Shown: positions 35,118 through 44,737, numbered from the stretch's first letter. The stretch is 64,000 bases of DNA from Acinetobacter soli (GCF_000760595.1 NZ_BBNM01000010.1:51661-115660); one strand, 5' to 3'. The notes: generated from the sequence alone by a model not told the origin. Numbers and translations are program-made.

Positions 35118-37015
35118 GAAATATCCTCATCATTTTCTACCTCATCTAAAGGTAATAACCCATATAAGCTTTCAAATTGTTGATCCATAACGGTACTCTC
35201 ATATTGAGATTTTTTGTCCTGAATTGAAGCAGGGTTAATTCTCTGTTGATGTTGAGTATTACGCTGATATGTTCTGCGAGCACGACGAGTTTTAATACTC
35301 GCTTCTTGTACTCGTTCACGCAGTTTAGCTAAAGCCTGTCCAAGCTCATGATCTTTTAAATATTCACCAGTTTCTTTTTTCAATTCCTGAATTTTTTTAT
35401 GTTCCCAAATACTAAAGGGTGGAATACTTTGATCTGCTAGAGGAACTTTAAAATAGTTTTTTATTTCAGGGTCAAAGAACCATATTTCACTAATATTCCT
35501 TGGATCTCTTCTAAAAATAAACTTGCGTTTCTCTTTATGGTTATCAGGGTCAATTGAATTGATCCAACTTCTCAATACATCCGCATAATATGACAGCCCA
35601 TCAATAGTTACACCTGTAGTTTGGATTGTTCGTTCAAAACTCGGTAAAAAATCAAGGAAAAAATTATGATCATTTGCAGGTAATCTGGCTGCTCCAGAAC
35701 CTAAAGTATTCTTATCACCAAAGATACCCTGTTCAAAAGCATGTAGAGGTGATGTACCTAAAGCTGAATGTTTTCGTTTATGGTAAACATTACAGATAAA
35801 ATCAATCAGCCAATCCTCAAACTCTGTAAATGTAAAAACGGCTTGAGTATCAGAGTCATAATCTTTTCTCTGAAAAATATTAGAAAAAGTAGTACCTGGT
35901 ACTGCATGAATATCTGTAGCAAAAGTACCCATCAAACGTTCAATATGTCCACCAAAGCGTGGTTTTTTAACAGGTCGATATTCCAGACGGATATCATGTG
36001 CCATACAAGCATTTCTGAAAGTTTCTGAATGGAATTCGGGACCATTATCTACATGGATCGTATTCATAATTCCCCAAACAGGCCATTCAGCCTGGATCTT
36101 GCGTAAAGCCAACCATTTCTCTTTGGGTAATACTGCTTGAGAAACACACATGGCAATAGACATTACCGAAGGTGCATCTAAAGACAGGTAATAGCCGACA
36201 ATTACCCGCGAAAAGACATCAATTGCAAGAGTTAGATAAGGACGCCCAATAGGTTGTCGGTTAAAATCATCCACCAGAATTAGATCCACTGGGGTATGGT
36301 CAATCTGAACAACTGCAAGCGGGTAATCCGCATGAGGAAATTTTCCCGCGGCTGGGGTAAATTTATTATTAGCCTTTTCTTTATGTCCTCTTTTACGCAG
36401 AACTTCTCTTTGACTGATTGCTGCTATACGATTCCGTACGGTATTTGCATGAGGGACGTCAAGAATATGATATTCATGACATAAACGTTTCACTTCAAGT
36501 ACAACTTTTTGAACACTTATTCTCTGATTAGTCAGATATAAATCTTTAATCGCTTTTTCAATAATTGCTTCAGCATGCTTATTAATCATCTTCTGACCTT
36601 GAGGCAACCCCTCTTTTTTAGGTCTCAGTCCATCAATCGTTCCGTATGCGTTATATATTTTTAACCATCTGTATAAAGTTGCTGGATTTATATCATGTTG
36701 CTTTGCACGTAACTCCACTTCCTTACGTCCACTCACCCCATCCTCAATAAAGGGGCGGATTATATTGAAGCGCCTTTCAGCTTCCTCCCAGTCTTTATCA
36801 GGAATGAGATCTATATCTTCATACTTTTCAGTAGGCAATGCTGGCTGTAATTCACTTATGGCAGCAATACCTTTTCTACCCGTATTCTTGTTTTCAACAA
36901 AGACAGATTTAAGGTCAATAATCTCAATAATTGTATGCGGTATACCTTTTACCTGAACTGACTCTCCAGCAGCAATCTTGATATTCACACGTCTATCATT
37001 CATCTTAATTCCCAC
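35114..37015 (-). CDS. tnsB: TnsB/TniA-type DDE transposase
   Basis: 633 residues from GTG 37015, overlapping tnsA by 11 nt; ATG at 37003 is an alternative start. N-terminal HTH segments at about 95-130 (NPATLYRWLKIYNAYG) are followed by an rve integrase core with catalytic Asp239 (VVQIDHTPVD), Asp323 (IHVDNGPEF) and Glu359 (GHIERLMGTF). A Mu-type barrel and a basic tail follow (IKTRRARRTYQRN). It binds the TTACAA...TGCGAC end repeats and makes 3' strand cuts and joins. The catalytic triad is complete, which suggests activity. Confidence 0.93.
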   Translation of the reverse strand: MGIKMNDRRVNIKIAAGESVQVKGIPHTIIEIIDLKSVFVENKNTGRKGIAAISELQPALPTEKYEDIDLIPDKDWEEAERRFNIIRPFIEDGVSGRKEVELRAKQHDINPATLYRWLKIYNAYGTIDGLRPKKEGLPQGQKMINKHAEAIIEKAIKDLYLTNQRISVQKVVLEVKRLCHEYHILDVPHANTVRNRIAAISQREVLRKRGHKEKANNKFTPAAGKFPHADYPLAVVQIDHTPVDLILVDDFNRQPIGRPYLTLAIDVFSRVIVGYYLSLDAPSVMSIAMCVSQAVLPKEKWLALRKIQAEWPVWGIMNTIHVDNGPEFHSETFRNACMAHDIRLEYRPVKKPRFGGHIERLMGTFATDIHAVPGTTFSNIFQRKDYDSDTQAVFTFTEFEDWLIDFICNVYHKRKHSALGTSPLHAFEQGIFGDKNTLGSGAARLPANDHNFFLDFLPSFERTIQTTGVTIDGLSYYADVLRSWINSIDPDNHKEKRKFIFRRDPRNISEIWFFDPEIKNYFKVPLADQSIPPFSIWEHKKIQELKKETGEYLKDHELGQALAKLRERVQEASIKTRRARRTYQRNTQHQQRINPASIQDKKSQYESTVMDQQFESLYGLLPLDEVENDEDIS

Positions 37016-37718
37016 TTATCCAAAGTTCAGTAGAAGGCAGTAAAGGTTGACTCAAATCGCATGCTAAAAAGCCATGAGCAACTAAATACCAAATTTGACT
37101 AATCCCATTTGCACGAGCCCATTTACCGGAAAAATGCCGAGCTAAAAGTGTGTCAAAAGTTACAACTTCTCTATCTCTTACATAGTCCATTAAAAATTTT
37201 GAATCGGCGAAAGAGAAGAACATTTTTCGGTATTTTTGCAGAAACATAGCATTTGACCATATTTGATCACGAATACGTCCTTCATGTGCAATGTGGAATT
37301 TCCAACCTTCTTCTTTGCAAATAGCCATAGCGGCACGGTATCTGGATTTCCATAGATTCAAATTAAGTTCTAACTCCGCTGCTGGCTTAACTTCAACTAA
37401 TTTAGGATGGATAAAAGGGAGATAATTGTCATGTTTATATGTTACTAAAAAGTCTGGGGTATAAACCCGTTTCTTTCCATTATCAACATACTCAATAGTA
37501 AATGGTTGAGACTCAACAGCAAGAACATTGGGATCAACCTCTAAACGGATGAGAAAATCTCGTTCAAGTGTAGATTCAAAAGGAACTGCAGAATCTTTTT
37601 TAAAAGGGTACAGTCCGGATACACTGATACGTGTATTACCAATTTTTCTTCGAGCTGGTACGATCTTGACCGTGTCGCATAATTGATTGTACATTCTTGG
37701 TTCCGTCGCATAGTTCAT
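37005..37718 (-). CDS. tnsA: TnsA-type endonuclease
   Basis: 237 residues from ATG 37718. ATG 37694 is an equally plausible start, eight residues in. Catalytic residues of the restriction-like fold are Glu48 and Glu52 (FESTLERDF), Asp89 (YTPDFLV) and Glu109/Lys111 (LVEVKPA). The C-terminal part fits the TnsA winged helix. TnsA cuts the 5' strands, so the element moves by cut-and-paste and not by replicative cointegrates. Its first codons lie within the right-end repeats, so TnsB binding could repress its own operon. Confidence 0.9.
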   Translation of the reverse strand: MNYATEPRMYNQLCDTVKIVPARRKIGNTRISVSGLYPFKKDSAVPFESTLERDFLIRLEVDPNVLAVESQPFTIEYVDNGKKRVYTPDFLVTYKHDNYLPFIHPKLVEVKPAAELELNLNLWKSRYRAAMAICKEEGWKFHIAHEGRIRDQIWSNAMFLQKYRKMFFSFADSKFLMDYVRDREVVTFDTLLARHFSGKWARANGISQIWYLVAHGFLACDLSQPLLPSTELWISGN

Positions 37719-37806
37719 TATAAGATTTGTCGCACAGTTCTTTGTAAAAAGCGTTCTAAGTTATTGACTCACGCTTAAATTGTCGCATAGTTCTTTGTAA
37801 ATGACA
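37674..37806 (+). repeat. Transposon right end with four TnsB-type repeats
   Basis: Inverted relative to the left end: GTCGCATAGTTCTTTGTAA (37782-37800), GTCGCACAGTTCTTTGTAA (37729-37747), GTCGCATAGTTCATTATAA (37705-37723) and the more diverged GTCGCATAATTGATTGTAC (37674-37692). The terminus is ATGACA. Four closely packed sites on the tnsA side match the Tn7 right end. The two inner ones overlap the start of tnsA. Confidence 0.92.
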
Positions 37807-37811
37807 GTGGA
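37807..37811 (+). repeat. Right copy of target site duplication (GTGGA)
   Basis: Exact match to 2174-2178, directly outside the terminus at 37806. comM resumes in frame at 37812 (TCA AAC CCA). Confidence 0.95.
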
Positions 37812-38459
37812 TCAAACCCAAAGCCCGGCGAAATCACGCTGTCGCATTTGGGCGTACTCTTTTTGGATGAACTGCCCGAGTTTGATCGCAAGGTGCTGGA
37901 GGTTTTAAGGCAGCCGCTAGAAGCCAAAGCCATCACGATTTCAAGAGCTGCACGTCAAATTTCATTTCCGGCCAATTTTCAATTGATCGCTGCAATGAAT
38001 CCATGTCCGTGCGGTTATGCCTTTAATCAGGATCAACGCTGTCAATGCACACCCGAAGCAATTAAGCGTTATCAAGGTCGAATTTCTGGCCCGTTACTCG
38101 ACCGTATCGATTTACATATTGATGTACCGCCACTTCAAGCACACGAACTACAAAATACGGCGCCTGTTGAAGATTCAGCAAGTGTTCGCGCACGTGTGCA
38201 AAAGGCTTATCACTATCAGATCCAACGCCAGCAATGCTTAAATCAGGCGCTATCACCAAAACAGCTTGAAGCATTTGCTCAGCTTAGTCCTGCAACTGAA
38301 AAAATTATGTCTTTGGCGCAGCAAAAACTCAATTTATCGGCTCGGGCTTATCATCGGGTACTGCGCGTGGCACGAACCATTGCAGATTTGGAGCAAAGTC
38401 CACTCATTGAGCGGCACCATTTGAATGAAGCATTATCGTATCGTACCGATATGAGCTAA
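37812..38459 (+). pseudogene. comM: comM 3' fragment
   Basis: Codons 281-495 of comM, beginning SNPKPGEITLSHLGVLFLDEL. It holds Walker B (VLFLDELPEF), the sensor region and the C-terminal Mg-chelatase helical domain (ARAYHRVLRVARTIADLEQS). Translation could restart at an internal ATG, but without Walker A no ATPase is expected. A strong terminator follows at 38468. Confidence 0.95.
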
Positions 38460-38467
38460 ATAAAAAA

Positions 38468-38490
38468 GACCGCATAGCGCGGTCTTTTTT
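38468..38490. terminator. Terminator after comM
   Basis: GACCGC-ATAGC-GCGGTC followed by TTTTTT, and AAAAAA on the other side. It serves comM and the convergent porin gene. Confidence 0.9.
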
Positions 38491-38502
38491 ATATTTAACC
38501 CA

Positions 38503-39315
38503 TTAGAAAGTTTTGGATAGAGTTAACACAGCACCCAAATCATACGGTTTTTTACCGGCATCGGTCATGCCAGAGGTGCTGATGTCGGTACCCACACCCG
38601 CCAATTCAGCCGTTACACCCAAAATGTTGTATTGCACACCAAATTTGTAATCAAGATAACTGTCGTCGGTACCTGGACCACCTGCCACCACGGCCAGTGC
38701 TTCTTTGTTTTTAAATTTGTTGTAGCCTAAAGATGCAATTCCGGTAAAACCTGTGTCTGCAATCGGTGCGCTATAACCGACATTGAAGTACCAGAAATCA
38801 TCGGTGCGACCCCAGTAATCTGGCGTGTAATTGATTCCGGTGGTGATGCTGTCGCCCTTAAGTAGCGTATCTGCAAAAATTAATTTACCATATACTTCGG
38901 TGAAGGCCAAACCGGTTTTGTTGTTGTACGGGTTGGTAAAGTTAGATTTTGCGCCAATATAACCATAGTAAGTCACGCCGACGTCATAGCCGACTTTATA
39001 GTCTGGTGTAAGCATAAAAGAGCTGGCATAACCGAGCGATGCATCGGTTTCAGTCGAATTTCCTTTAATACCGAAATCGACACTTGACCCCCAAAGCGTC
39101 AGATAAGCACCAGATTCATGGTTAAGAGTAAAACCACCCTGAATTGCAGGATTATTCGAGCTCTGTGTTACCCCGCGAAAGCGATAGTCAGTTGTTGCAG
39201 CCACGTTCCCAGATACCGAAAAACCTGCCATTGTCGGCTTGTCTTCTGCCATCACCGCAGTTGTACTTGCTGCCAAGCTGGCTAGAACTGCGACTTGATA
39301 TGCAAATTTTTTCAT
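38503..39315 (-). CDS. TorF-family putative porin
   Basis: 270 residues with a signal peptide (VLASLAASTTAVMA). The TorF/Gcw_chp start follows: SGNVAATTDYRFRGVTQSSNNPAIQGGF. Amphipathic beta strands continue to a C-terminal Phe (YDLGAVLTLSKTF), which marks an outer-membrane barrel. Function in Acinetobacter is not established; a porin or transport role is assumed. It stands alone, convergent with comM. Confidence 0.8.
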   Translation of the reverse strand: MKKFAYQVAVLASLAASTTAVMAEDKPTMAGFSVSGNVAATTDYRFRGVTQSSNNPAIQGGFTLNHESGAYLTLWGSSVDFGIKGNSTETDASLGYASSFMLTPDYKVGYDVGVTYYGYIGAKSNFTNPYNNKTGLAFTEVYGKLIFADTLLKGDSITTGINYTPDYWGRTDDFWYFNVGYSAPIADTGFTGIASLGYNKFKNKEALAVVAGGPGTDDSYLDYKFGVQYNILGVTAELAGVGTDISTSGMTDAGKKPYDLGAVLTLSKTF

Positions 39316-39932
39316 TGTAATTCTCCCCCGTGTTGGGCATGACCAACAGACTTTTGATTTTTTGACTTGGATCGATAAAGATTTAGCAAATGCTATGCCA
39401 AGTTTGAAAAAACTCGCGAAAATGCGGCTCGTAAAAGAGATTTTTTGAAGTTAAACAAGGCGTTATTTTTGATTTTTATTTTAACCCTGAATCAAAGCTT
39501 TCAATTGAATATCTGGTTGTACGATTTTTTACGTTGTACAAATTGTTACTTATGGTTCAGTCGGACACAGCATGGTGCATTTTTCACAAGATAGATATAA
39601 AAAAAATTGAGCGGTATTTAAAGCGTTAAATCCATTAGCTGTAACAAAATAATTTTGAATGCACCAAGATTGCTCACTTTATAAGCAATAAACTGCATTT
39701 GCGCACAAAAAATATGCAATAAAATTATTTGATGCGTATTTTTTAAGCAAAAATAATCTCGCCTACATGTAACTAAATATATAAATTGCAAGGATTATGT
39801 AGAAAACTGGAAAACAATGCGAAAAATATGTTGATAAAAAATGTATCTTTTCTATAGATTATCTATACAATTTTGTGATTTTCTAAGCCTTCTTAGAAAC
39901 AAAAATTACAATTTATCTTCTCGAGGTATTCA
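39316..39932. other. Divergent intergenic region between two outer-membrane protein genes
   Basis: 617 bp of AT-rich DNA holding the promoters for the TorF-like gene (leftward) and the OprD-like gene (rightward). TTGTAC and GTACAA arms at about 39516-39540 could be an operator. I see no coding region, RNA gene or terminator here. Confidence 0.4.
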
Positions 39933-41234
39933 ATGCTAAAAGCACAAAAGCTTACGTTAGCAGTTGTGATCAACGCTGTACTTATTACTTCAGCATATGC
40001 AAGCGAACAAAGCGATGCAAAAGGATTTGTTGAAGGTGCTCAGGGTTCTGTTTTACTCCGCAACGGTTTTATCCAGCGCGATAAAAAGAAAGGACTGAAA
40101 GATACAAATTCTTGGGTTCAATCGGCGGTGCTGAATCTTGAGTCTGGTTTTACTCAAGGTCCGATTGGTTTTGCTGCTGGTGTAGTCGGCGATTTTTCAT
40201 TTAAGTTGGGCGATAATTATCATTCTGGCAACAGCATGGTTGCACTGAAAAATAATGGTGCTCGTGATGCCAACGGTCGCGTTGATCCATACGATCAATG
40301 GACACGTGGTGGTGGCTTTGTAAAAGCACGTGCGTCGAATACCACCTTAACCTACGGTACTCAGGTGCTTGATTTACCTGTTTTGGCCAGCATGACCACT
40401 CGTAACACGCCAGAGTATTTTGAAGGGACTTTGATTACCAGCCATGAAATTAAAGATCTTGAGCTTGTTGCAGGTAAATTTACCAAGAACCAATTGCCGG
40501 AGCACATTGCAACTGATCAAAACCATCTTGATCGTGCGTATGTGTGGGGTGCAAAATACAAATTTAACGATCAGTTGAATGCTTCGTATTACGGCGCTGA
40601 TATCAAAGATAAAATTGAGCGTCATTACGTAAGTGCTGCTTATAAGCAACCACTGGCAAATGACAGTTCTCTCAGTTACGAGTGGGCCGGTTATAGCACA
40701 AAATTTAAGCCAGGTGCAGACACTTATTTCTCAGGTGGACCAAATACACGTACAGAAGATCTCAATAACTATATCTGGGCCTTCTCTACAACATATAGTC
40801 AAGGTGCACACTCAGTGATGGGTGCTTACCAGCAAAATACCGGTGGTATTGGCTATGACTACGGTGCCAACCAAGACGGTGGTCAAAGTATTTATTTGCC
40901 AAACTCTTACCTTTCAGACTTTAACAGCAAAGGCGAGAAATCAGTTCAATTGCAATATAACCTCGATTTGGGCGCGTATAACGTACCAGGCTTGAAGTGG
41001 ACCACTGCATTTGTTTATGGCTGGGATATCGATGTGATCGGCACTAACATTGACAATGCCAACGAGCGTGAGTTCTTTAACCAATTGAGCTATACCGTTC
41101 AAAGCGGTTTTGCCAAGGATTTAAAAATCCGTGCACGTTACTCGATTTTGCGTGAAAGCGATGTCGGAGCGAATGGTTATGGAGATACCAACGAAACGCG
41201 TATTTTCATTGATTTCCCAATCAAGTTCCTTTAA
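39933..41234 (+). CDS. OprD-family outer-membrane porin
   Basis: 433 residues. A signal peptide (LTLAVVINAVLITSAYA) precedes an OprD-type barrel (GFVEGAQGSVLLRNGFIQRDK, DGRVDPYDQWTRGGGFVKARASNTTLTYGTQVLDLP in pieces) ending FIDFPIKFL with a hydrophobic terminus. OprD proteins take up small acidic or basic nutrients. The substrate is not visible from sequence. Single gene with a long upstream region, so separately regulated. Confidence 0.85.
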   Translation: MLKAQKLTLAVVINAVLITSAYASEQSDAKGFVEGAQGSVLLRNGFIQRDKKKGLKDTNSWVQSAVLNLESGFTQGPIGFAAGVVGDFSFKLGDNYHSGNSMVALKNNGARDANGRVDPYDQWTRGGGFVKARASNTTLTYGTQVLDLPVLASMTTRNTPEYFEGTLITSHEIKDLELVAGKFTKNQLPEHIATDQNHLDRAYVWGAKYKFNDQLNASYYGADIKDKIERHYVSAAYKQPLANDSSLSYEWAGYSTKFKPGADTYFSGGPNTRTEDLNNYIWAFSTTYSQGAHSVMGAYQQNTGGIGYDYGANQDGGQSIYLPNSYLSDFNSKGEKSVQLQYNLDLGAYNVPGLKWTTAFVYGWDIDVIGTNIDNANEREFFNQLSYTVQSGFAKDLKIRARYSILRESDVGANGYGDTNETRIFIDFPIKFL

Positions 41235-41244
41235 GTCATAAAAA

Positions 41245-41270
41245 GCCCTAGCCAGTTCGCTCGCTAGGGC
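41245..41270. terminator. Terminator-type hairpin after the OprD-like gene
   Basis: GCCCTAGC (41245-41252) pairs with GCTAGGGC (41263-41270). On the minus strand it is followed by TTTTT, so it is the better terminator leftward. It is 10 bp past the porin stop. Confidence 0.65.
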
Positions 41271-41281
41271 CTTAGATATTT

Positions 41282-41320
41282 AAAAAATCAAACATCAACT
41301 GAATGATGTTTGATTTTTTT
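41282..41320. terminator. Bidirectional terminator between the OprD-like gene and ppa
   Basis: AAAAAATCAAACATCA (41282-41297), short loop, TGATGTTTGATTTTTTT (41304-41320). A/T tracts on both sides serve the convergent genes. Confidence 0.88.
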
Positions 41321-41324
41321 TATC

Positions 41325-41852
41325 TTATTTTTTTGCAGCTTCAATCGCTTTAAGCACTTCTGCTTTCGCAACGTCTGCACCTTCCCAACCACTGATCTTC
41401 ACCCATTTGCCTGGCTCTAGATCTTTGTAGTGTGCGAAGAAATGTTCAACTTGATTGATCAACAGTTTTGGTAGATCAGTGTACTCTTGTACATCTTTGT
41501 ACAATGGTGACAATTTCTCATGCGGAACTGCGATTAATTTTGCATCGATACCACCGTCGTCTTCCATATTGAGTTTACCTACAGGACGGCAACGAATTAC
41601 TGAACCTGCGGCAACTGGATATGGTGTGACAACCAATACGTCTAATGGGTCACCATCTTCAGACAAGGTGTTTGGTACATAACCGTAGTTCGCTGGGTAG
41701 AACATTGCTGTTCCCATAAAACGATCCACAAACAATGCATCTGAATCTTTGTCAATTTCGTATTTGATTGGCGCAGCATTTGCCGGAATTTCAATAATAA
41801 CGTAAATATCATTTGGCGCGTCTTTACCCGCCGGGATATTGTTGTAGCTCAT
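41325..41852 (-). CDS. ppa: Inorganic pyrophosphatase (family I)
   Basis: 175 residues, the usual size of bacterial family I enzymes. The signature [16 protein letters not shown] segment ([13 protein letters not shown]) carries metal-binding Asp residues. [16 protein letters not shown] and [17 protein letters not shown] are also typical. It hydrolyses pyrophosphate to drive biosynthesis in the cytoplasm. Single gene. Confidence 0.95.
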   Translation of the reverse strand: MSYNNIPAGKDAPNDIYVIIEIPANAAPIKYEIDKDSDALFVDRFMGTAMFYPANYGYVPNTLSEDGDPLDVLVVTPYPVAAGSVIRCRPVGKLNMEDDGGIDAKLIAVPHEKLSPLYKDVQEYTDLPKLLINQVEHFFAHYKDLEPGKWVKISGWEGADVAKAEVLKAIEAAKK

Positions 41853-41971
41853 AGCAACACTCTTTTAGGTTAACCAAATTTTTGTCGCGTCGATTATAAC
41901 GGTTTCTGAAGCGAACTGCGTGGATTATACAAACTGCATCAAGAAAATCTTTAGTCCTGCTCTCAATCTAC

Positions 41972-42370
41972 TTAAACCAGACGAATCACCAAGATCAGCA
42001 AGAAGATCGGACACAGCATCGACAGCAACCAGATAATCGAACGCAACATGGCCCAATTGGCCAAATAACACAGACCATACAGTACACGCAAAACCAGATA
42101 AGCCAAGCCAAAGGTCATGATGATGCTTTGCTGAACCACCATATATTCGGCCATCAGTACAGCAGCCAAAAACAAAGGCAAACTTTCAAAACTGTTTTGT
42201 TGCGCCGCATTGGCACGCGCAGCCAAGCCTGTTGTACTGGCCAAAAAAGCACGTGGATTTTGATTGTCTTTGGATTTAAATCCACCGGCAAGTTTGGCAA
42301 TCATGGTAAATACATAAGGCAACAAGCACGCTGCCAAAATCAGGTAAACAATACCACTAATCCCCTGCAT
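41972..42370 (-). CDS. MAPEG-family membrane protein
   Basis: 132 residues with about four membrane helices (ISGIVYLILAACLLPYVFTMIA; FESLPLFLAAVLMAEYMVV; TFGLAYLVLRVLYGLCYLANW; IIWLLSMLCPIFLLILVIRLV). The pattern NPRAF, AARANAAQQNSFESLP is typical of MAPEG (glutathione/eicosanoid-type) proteins. The bacterial role is unknown. Single gene, 120 bp upstream of ppa on the same strand. Confidence 0.8.
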   Translation of the reverse strand: MQGISGIVYLILAACLLPYVFTMIAKLAGGFKSKDNQNPRAFLASTTGLAARANAAQQNSFESLPLFLAAVLMAEYMVVQQSIIMTFGLAYLVLRVLYGLCYLANWAMLRSIIWLLSMLCPIFLLILVIRLV

Positions 42371-42479
42371 GATCGTTTCTCAAGACATATTTTTAGATGA
42401 CCTTATCATAACATGGCGTTTTGTTTCTAAATTCGGTTAAATATAGTGTTTTTATAACTGAACCAGAACAGGACAGCCG

Positions 42480-42866
42480 ATGAGCACATCAGATCAAGAT
42501 GAAATCTTTGAGGTTTTGGAAAAACAGCGCCAGAATCAGCTCAAGGTTGATCGTATTTTAAAAATCGTCCTCCCGATTGTGGGTTTTTTGCTGTGTACCA
42601 TTTGTGCCAACCTAAACTGGCAGTCGACCTTGGGCACTTTTATCATGCTGACACTGGCCATGTGGGCGGTCAGTATCTGGCGATTATCGCTCTGGATGTG
42701 GATGCTGATCGCAGCCCTATATTGTCTGGTCGACAACTATTTCAGTTATGGCACCCTACAATTGTCTTTTTTGCGTTTACAACTCGGATGTATGCTGTTT
42801 TTTATCGGTCTGGCAGGTATTGGACGTCCCTATATGGATCGTTGGTTACTGAGCAGTTCCAAATAA
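42480..42866 (+). CDS. Hypothetical inner-membrane protein
   Basis: 128 residues: a charged N-terminus (DQDEIFEVLEKQRQNQLKVD), then about four membrane helices (ILKIVLPIVGFLLCTICANL; LGTFIMLTLAMWAVSIW; SLWMWMLIAALYCLVDNYF; LGCMLFFIGLAGIGRPYM). I do not recognise the family. It reads divergently from the MAPEG gene and is followed by a good terminator. Confidence 0.7.
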   Translation: MSTSDQDEIFEVLEKQRQNQLKVDRILKIVLPIVGFLLCTICANLNWQSTLGTFIMLTLAMWAVSIWRLSLWMWMLIAALYCLVDNYFSYGTLQLSFLRLQLGCMLFFIGLAGIGRPYMDRWLLSSSK

Positions 42867-42892
42867 AAAACGCCTGATCGTTCAGGCGTTTT
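42866..42892. terminator. Terminator between the membrane protein and the acyl-CoA ligase gene
   Basis: AAAACGCCTGA-TCGT-TCAGGCGTTTT, symmetric for the two convergent genes. Confidence 0.9.
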
Positions 42893-42910
42893 CAATTCAC
42901 TGTTGAATGC

Positions 42911-44590
42911 TTAATTGGTTTTACGTAGATCTTTACGTAAAATTTTGCCGACATTCGATTTTGGCAATTCGTCCATAAACTCGACATAGCGTGGGCGTTT
43001 GTAGCCAGTTAAGTTTTCTTTGGCAAAACTTAATACTTCTTCTGTGGTTAAAGATGGATCTTTTTTCACCACGAAGAGTTTTGGTACTTCGCCGGATTTT
43101 TCATCTGGCACACCAATAGCAGCCACTTCGAGTACTTTTGGATGCTTGGCAATAATTTCTTCAATTTCGCTTGGATAGACATTAAATCCAGACACCAAAA
43201 TCATGTCTTTCTTACGATCAACAATTTTGACATAGCCACGATCATTCATCACGCCGATATCACCAGTGCGGAAATAACCATCACTGGTCATGACCTTGGC
43301 TGTTTCATCCGGTCGGTTCCAATAGGCCTTCATGACCTGAGGGCCACGAATCGAGATTTCTCCCTGCTCGCCTAATGCCACTGCTTTACCGTCATCATCT
43401 AGAATCGCGACATCAGTGAGGGGTAACGGAATACCAATGGTTCCACTAAACTCAGTCGACGCAGGTGGGTTGACCGTTGCAACAGGTGAGGTTTCAGACA
43501 GCCCATAACCTTCAATAATGGTCACGCCAGTGATACGTTTCCATGCTTCGGCAGTCGACGGTAACACCGCCATACCACCGCCCATCGCAATTTTCAGTTT
43601 AGTGTGATCAAGCTGTTTAAATTCTTCATTGTGTACCAGCGCATTAAACAAGGTATTTACCGCTGGAAAAAAAGAAGGTTGGTATTTACGTAGTTCTTTA
43701 ATGACCGCAGGCAAATCACGCGGATTTGGAATCAGAATATTGGCCTGACCCTTATACATGCCATACATGGCACACACCATAAACGCAAAAATGTGATACA
43801 GCGGCAAAGCGCAGAACATCTTGTCATCTTTTTGGCTATCGCCCGGCCCAAATTTACTTTGGAAGATTGCATCACATTGCAGCATATTGGCCACAAGATT
43901 GCGATGGGTCAGCTCAGCCCCTTTCGACACGCCTGTGGTTCCACCTGTGTACTGAAGGACCGCCGTATCGCTTAAGCTTAAATTTGGACGTTTATAATGG
44001 CTCGGGCTCACTTTATTAATGGCTGCATTAAATTTGATATGCCCCGGAATATCCCAAGCAGGAATTTGCTTACGCACATTGCGCAGCACAAAATTGACCA
44101 AGTTCCCTTTCAGGAAACCCAGCATATCGCCTACAGATGCAATCACAACATGCTTAACTGGCGTTTTACCCAAAATACTTTGATAAACGCTGGCAAAATT
44201 TTCAATAATCACCAGAACTTCGGCACCAGAGTCATTTAACTGATGTTCGAGTTCACGTGAGGTATATAGTGGATTGACATTGACCAGAATCAAGCCCGCA
44301 CGAAAAACACCTAAGGCCACAATTGGATATTGCAGCACGTTTGGCATCATCACTGCAACGCGGCTTCCTTTAGGTAAATTCAGACTTTGCAAATAGGTTG
44401 CAAATTTGCGACTGGCCTCATCAAGTTCACTAAAGGTTAATGCCTTGTCCATAAAAATAAAGGCATCGCGTGAGCCAAATTTTTGAAAGTTGCGCTCAAA
44501 AATATCTACCAAAGATGTATTTTCTGGCGGTAAATCAACTGTTTCCGGAATTCCTGTTTTCTGGTATTCAGTGAACCAAATTCTTTCCAT
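42911..44590 (-). CDS. fadD: Long-chain fatty acid-CoA ligase
   Basis: 559 residues from ATG 44590 (MERIWFTEYQ), which has GGAGA 9 nt upstream. The longer frame to 44677 has no such site. The AMP-binding core YTGGTTGVSKGAELTH, the motif YGLSETSP, and the hinge YFRTGDIGVMNDRGYVKIVDRKKDMI with GFNVYPSEIE are all present, ending PKSNVGKILRKDLR. It activates fatty acids to acyl-CoA for beta-oxidation or lipid synthesis. The symbol rests on similarity to FadD; Acinetobacter has several paralogues. Confidence 0.88.
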   Translation of the reverse strand: MERIWFTEYQKTGIPETVDLPPENTSLVDIFERNFQKFGSRDAFIFMDKALTFSELDEASRKFATYLQSLNLPKGSRVAVMMPNVLQYPIVALGVFRAGLILVNVNPLYTSRELEHQLNDSGAEVLVIIENFASVYQSILGKTPVKHVVIASVGDMLGFLKGNLVNFVLRNVRKQIPAWDIPGHIKFNAAINKVSPSHYKRPNLSLSDTAVLQYTGGTTGVSKGAELTHRNLVANMLQCDAIFQSKFGPGDSQKDDKMFCALPLYHIFAFMVCAMYGMYKGQANILIPNPRDLPAVIKELRKYQPSFFPAVNTLFNALVHNEEFKQLDHTKLKIAMGGGMAVLPSTAEAWKRITGVTIIEGYGLSETSPVATVNPPASTEFSGTIGIPLPLTDVAILDDDGKAVALGEQGEISIRGPQVMKAYWNRPDETAKVMTSDGYFRTGDIGVMNDRGYVKIVDRKKDMILVSGFNVYPSEIEEIIAKHPKVLEVAAIGVPDEKSGEVPKLFVVKKDPSLTTEEVLSFAKENLTGYKRPRYVEFMDELPKSNVGKILRKDLRKTN

Positions 44591-44737
44591 AATCCAAATA
44601 TCTCCAATCGGTAATTTTTTAAATTTCGACTCGTTATTCAATGATCGCGCTTTTTTTAGTTGCTGTTGCCCGATCATGTCATCCCTAATACCTCTACATC
44701 AGCATATATAACGTATTCGGGATGACGGATGCGAGCA

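Larger units (their letters stand above)
2179..37806. mobile_element. Complete Tn7-like transposon inserted in comM
   Basis: 35,628 bp bounded by TGTGATTTACAA on the left and the inverted counterpart TGTCATTTACAA on the right, with the GTGGA duplication outside. The right end carries tnsA, tnsB, tnsC, tniQ and a zinc-finger gene, all reading inward. A TnsE-like gene is far to the left. Cargo is a CBASS defence operon, a MerR/CDF/FeoAB metal operon and a large copper island. TnsA and TnsB both keep their catalytic residues, so cut-and-paste movement looks possible. AbaR-type elements (Tn6019, Tn6022) of A. baumannii also use comM and a tniCABDE core. This element belongs to that broad group, but its cargo differs and its insertion point appears to differ. 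Confidence 0.95.
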
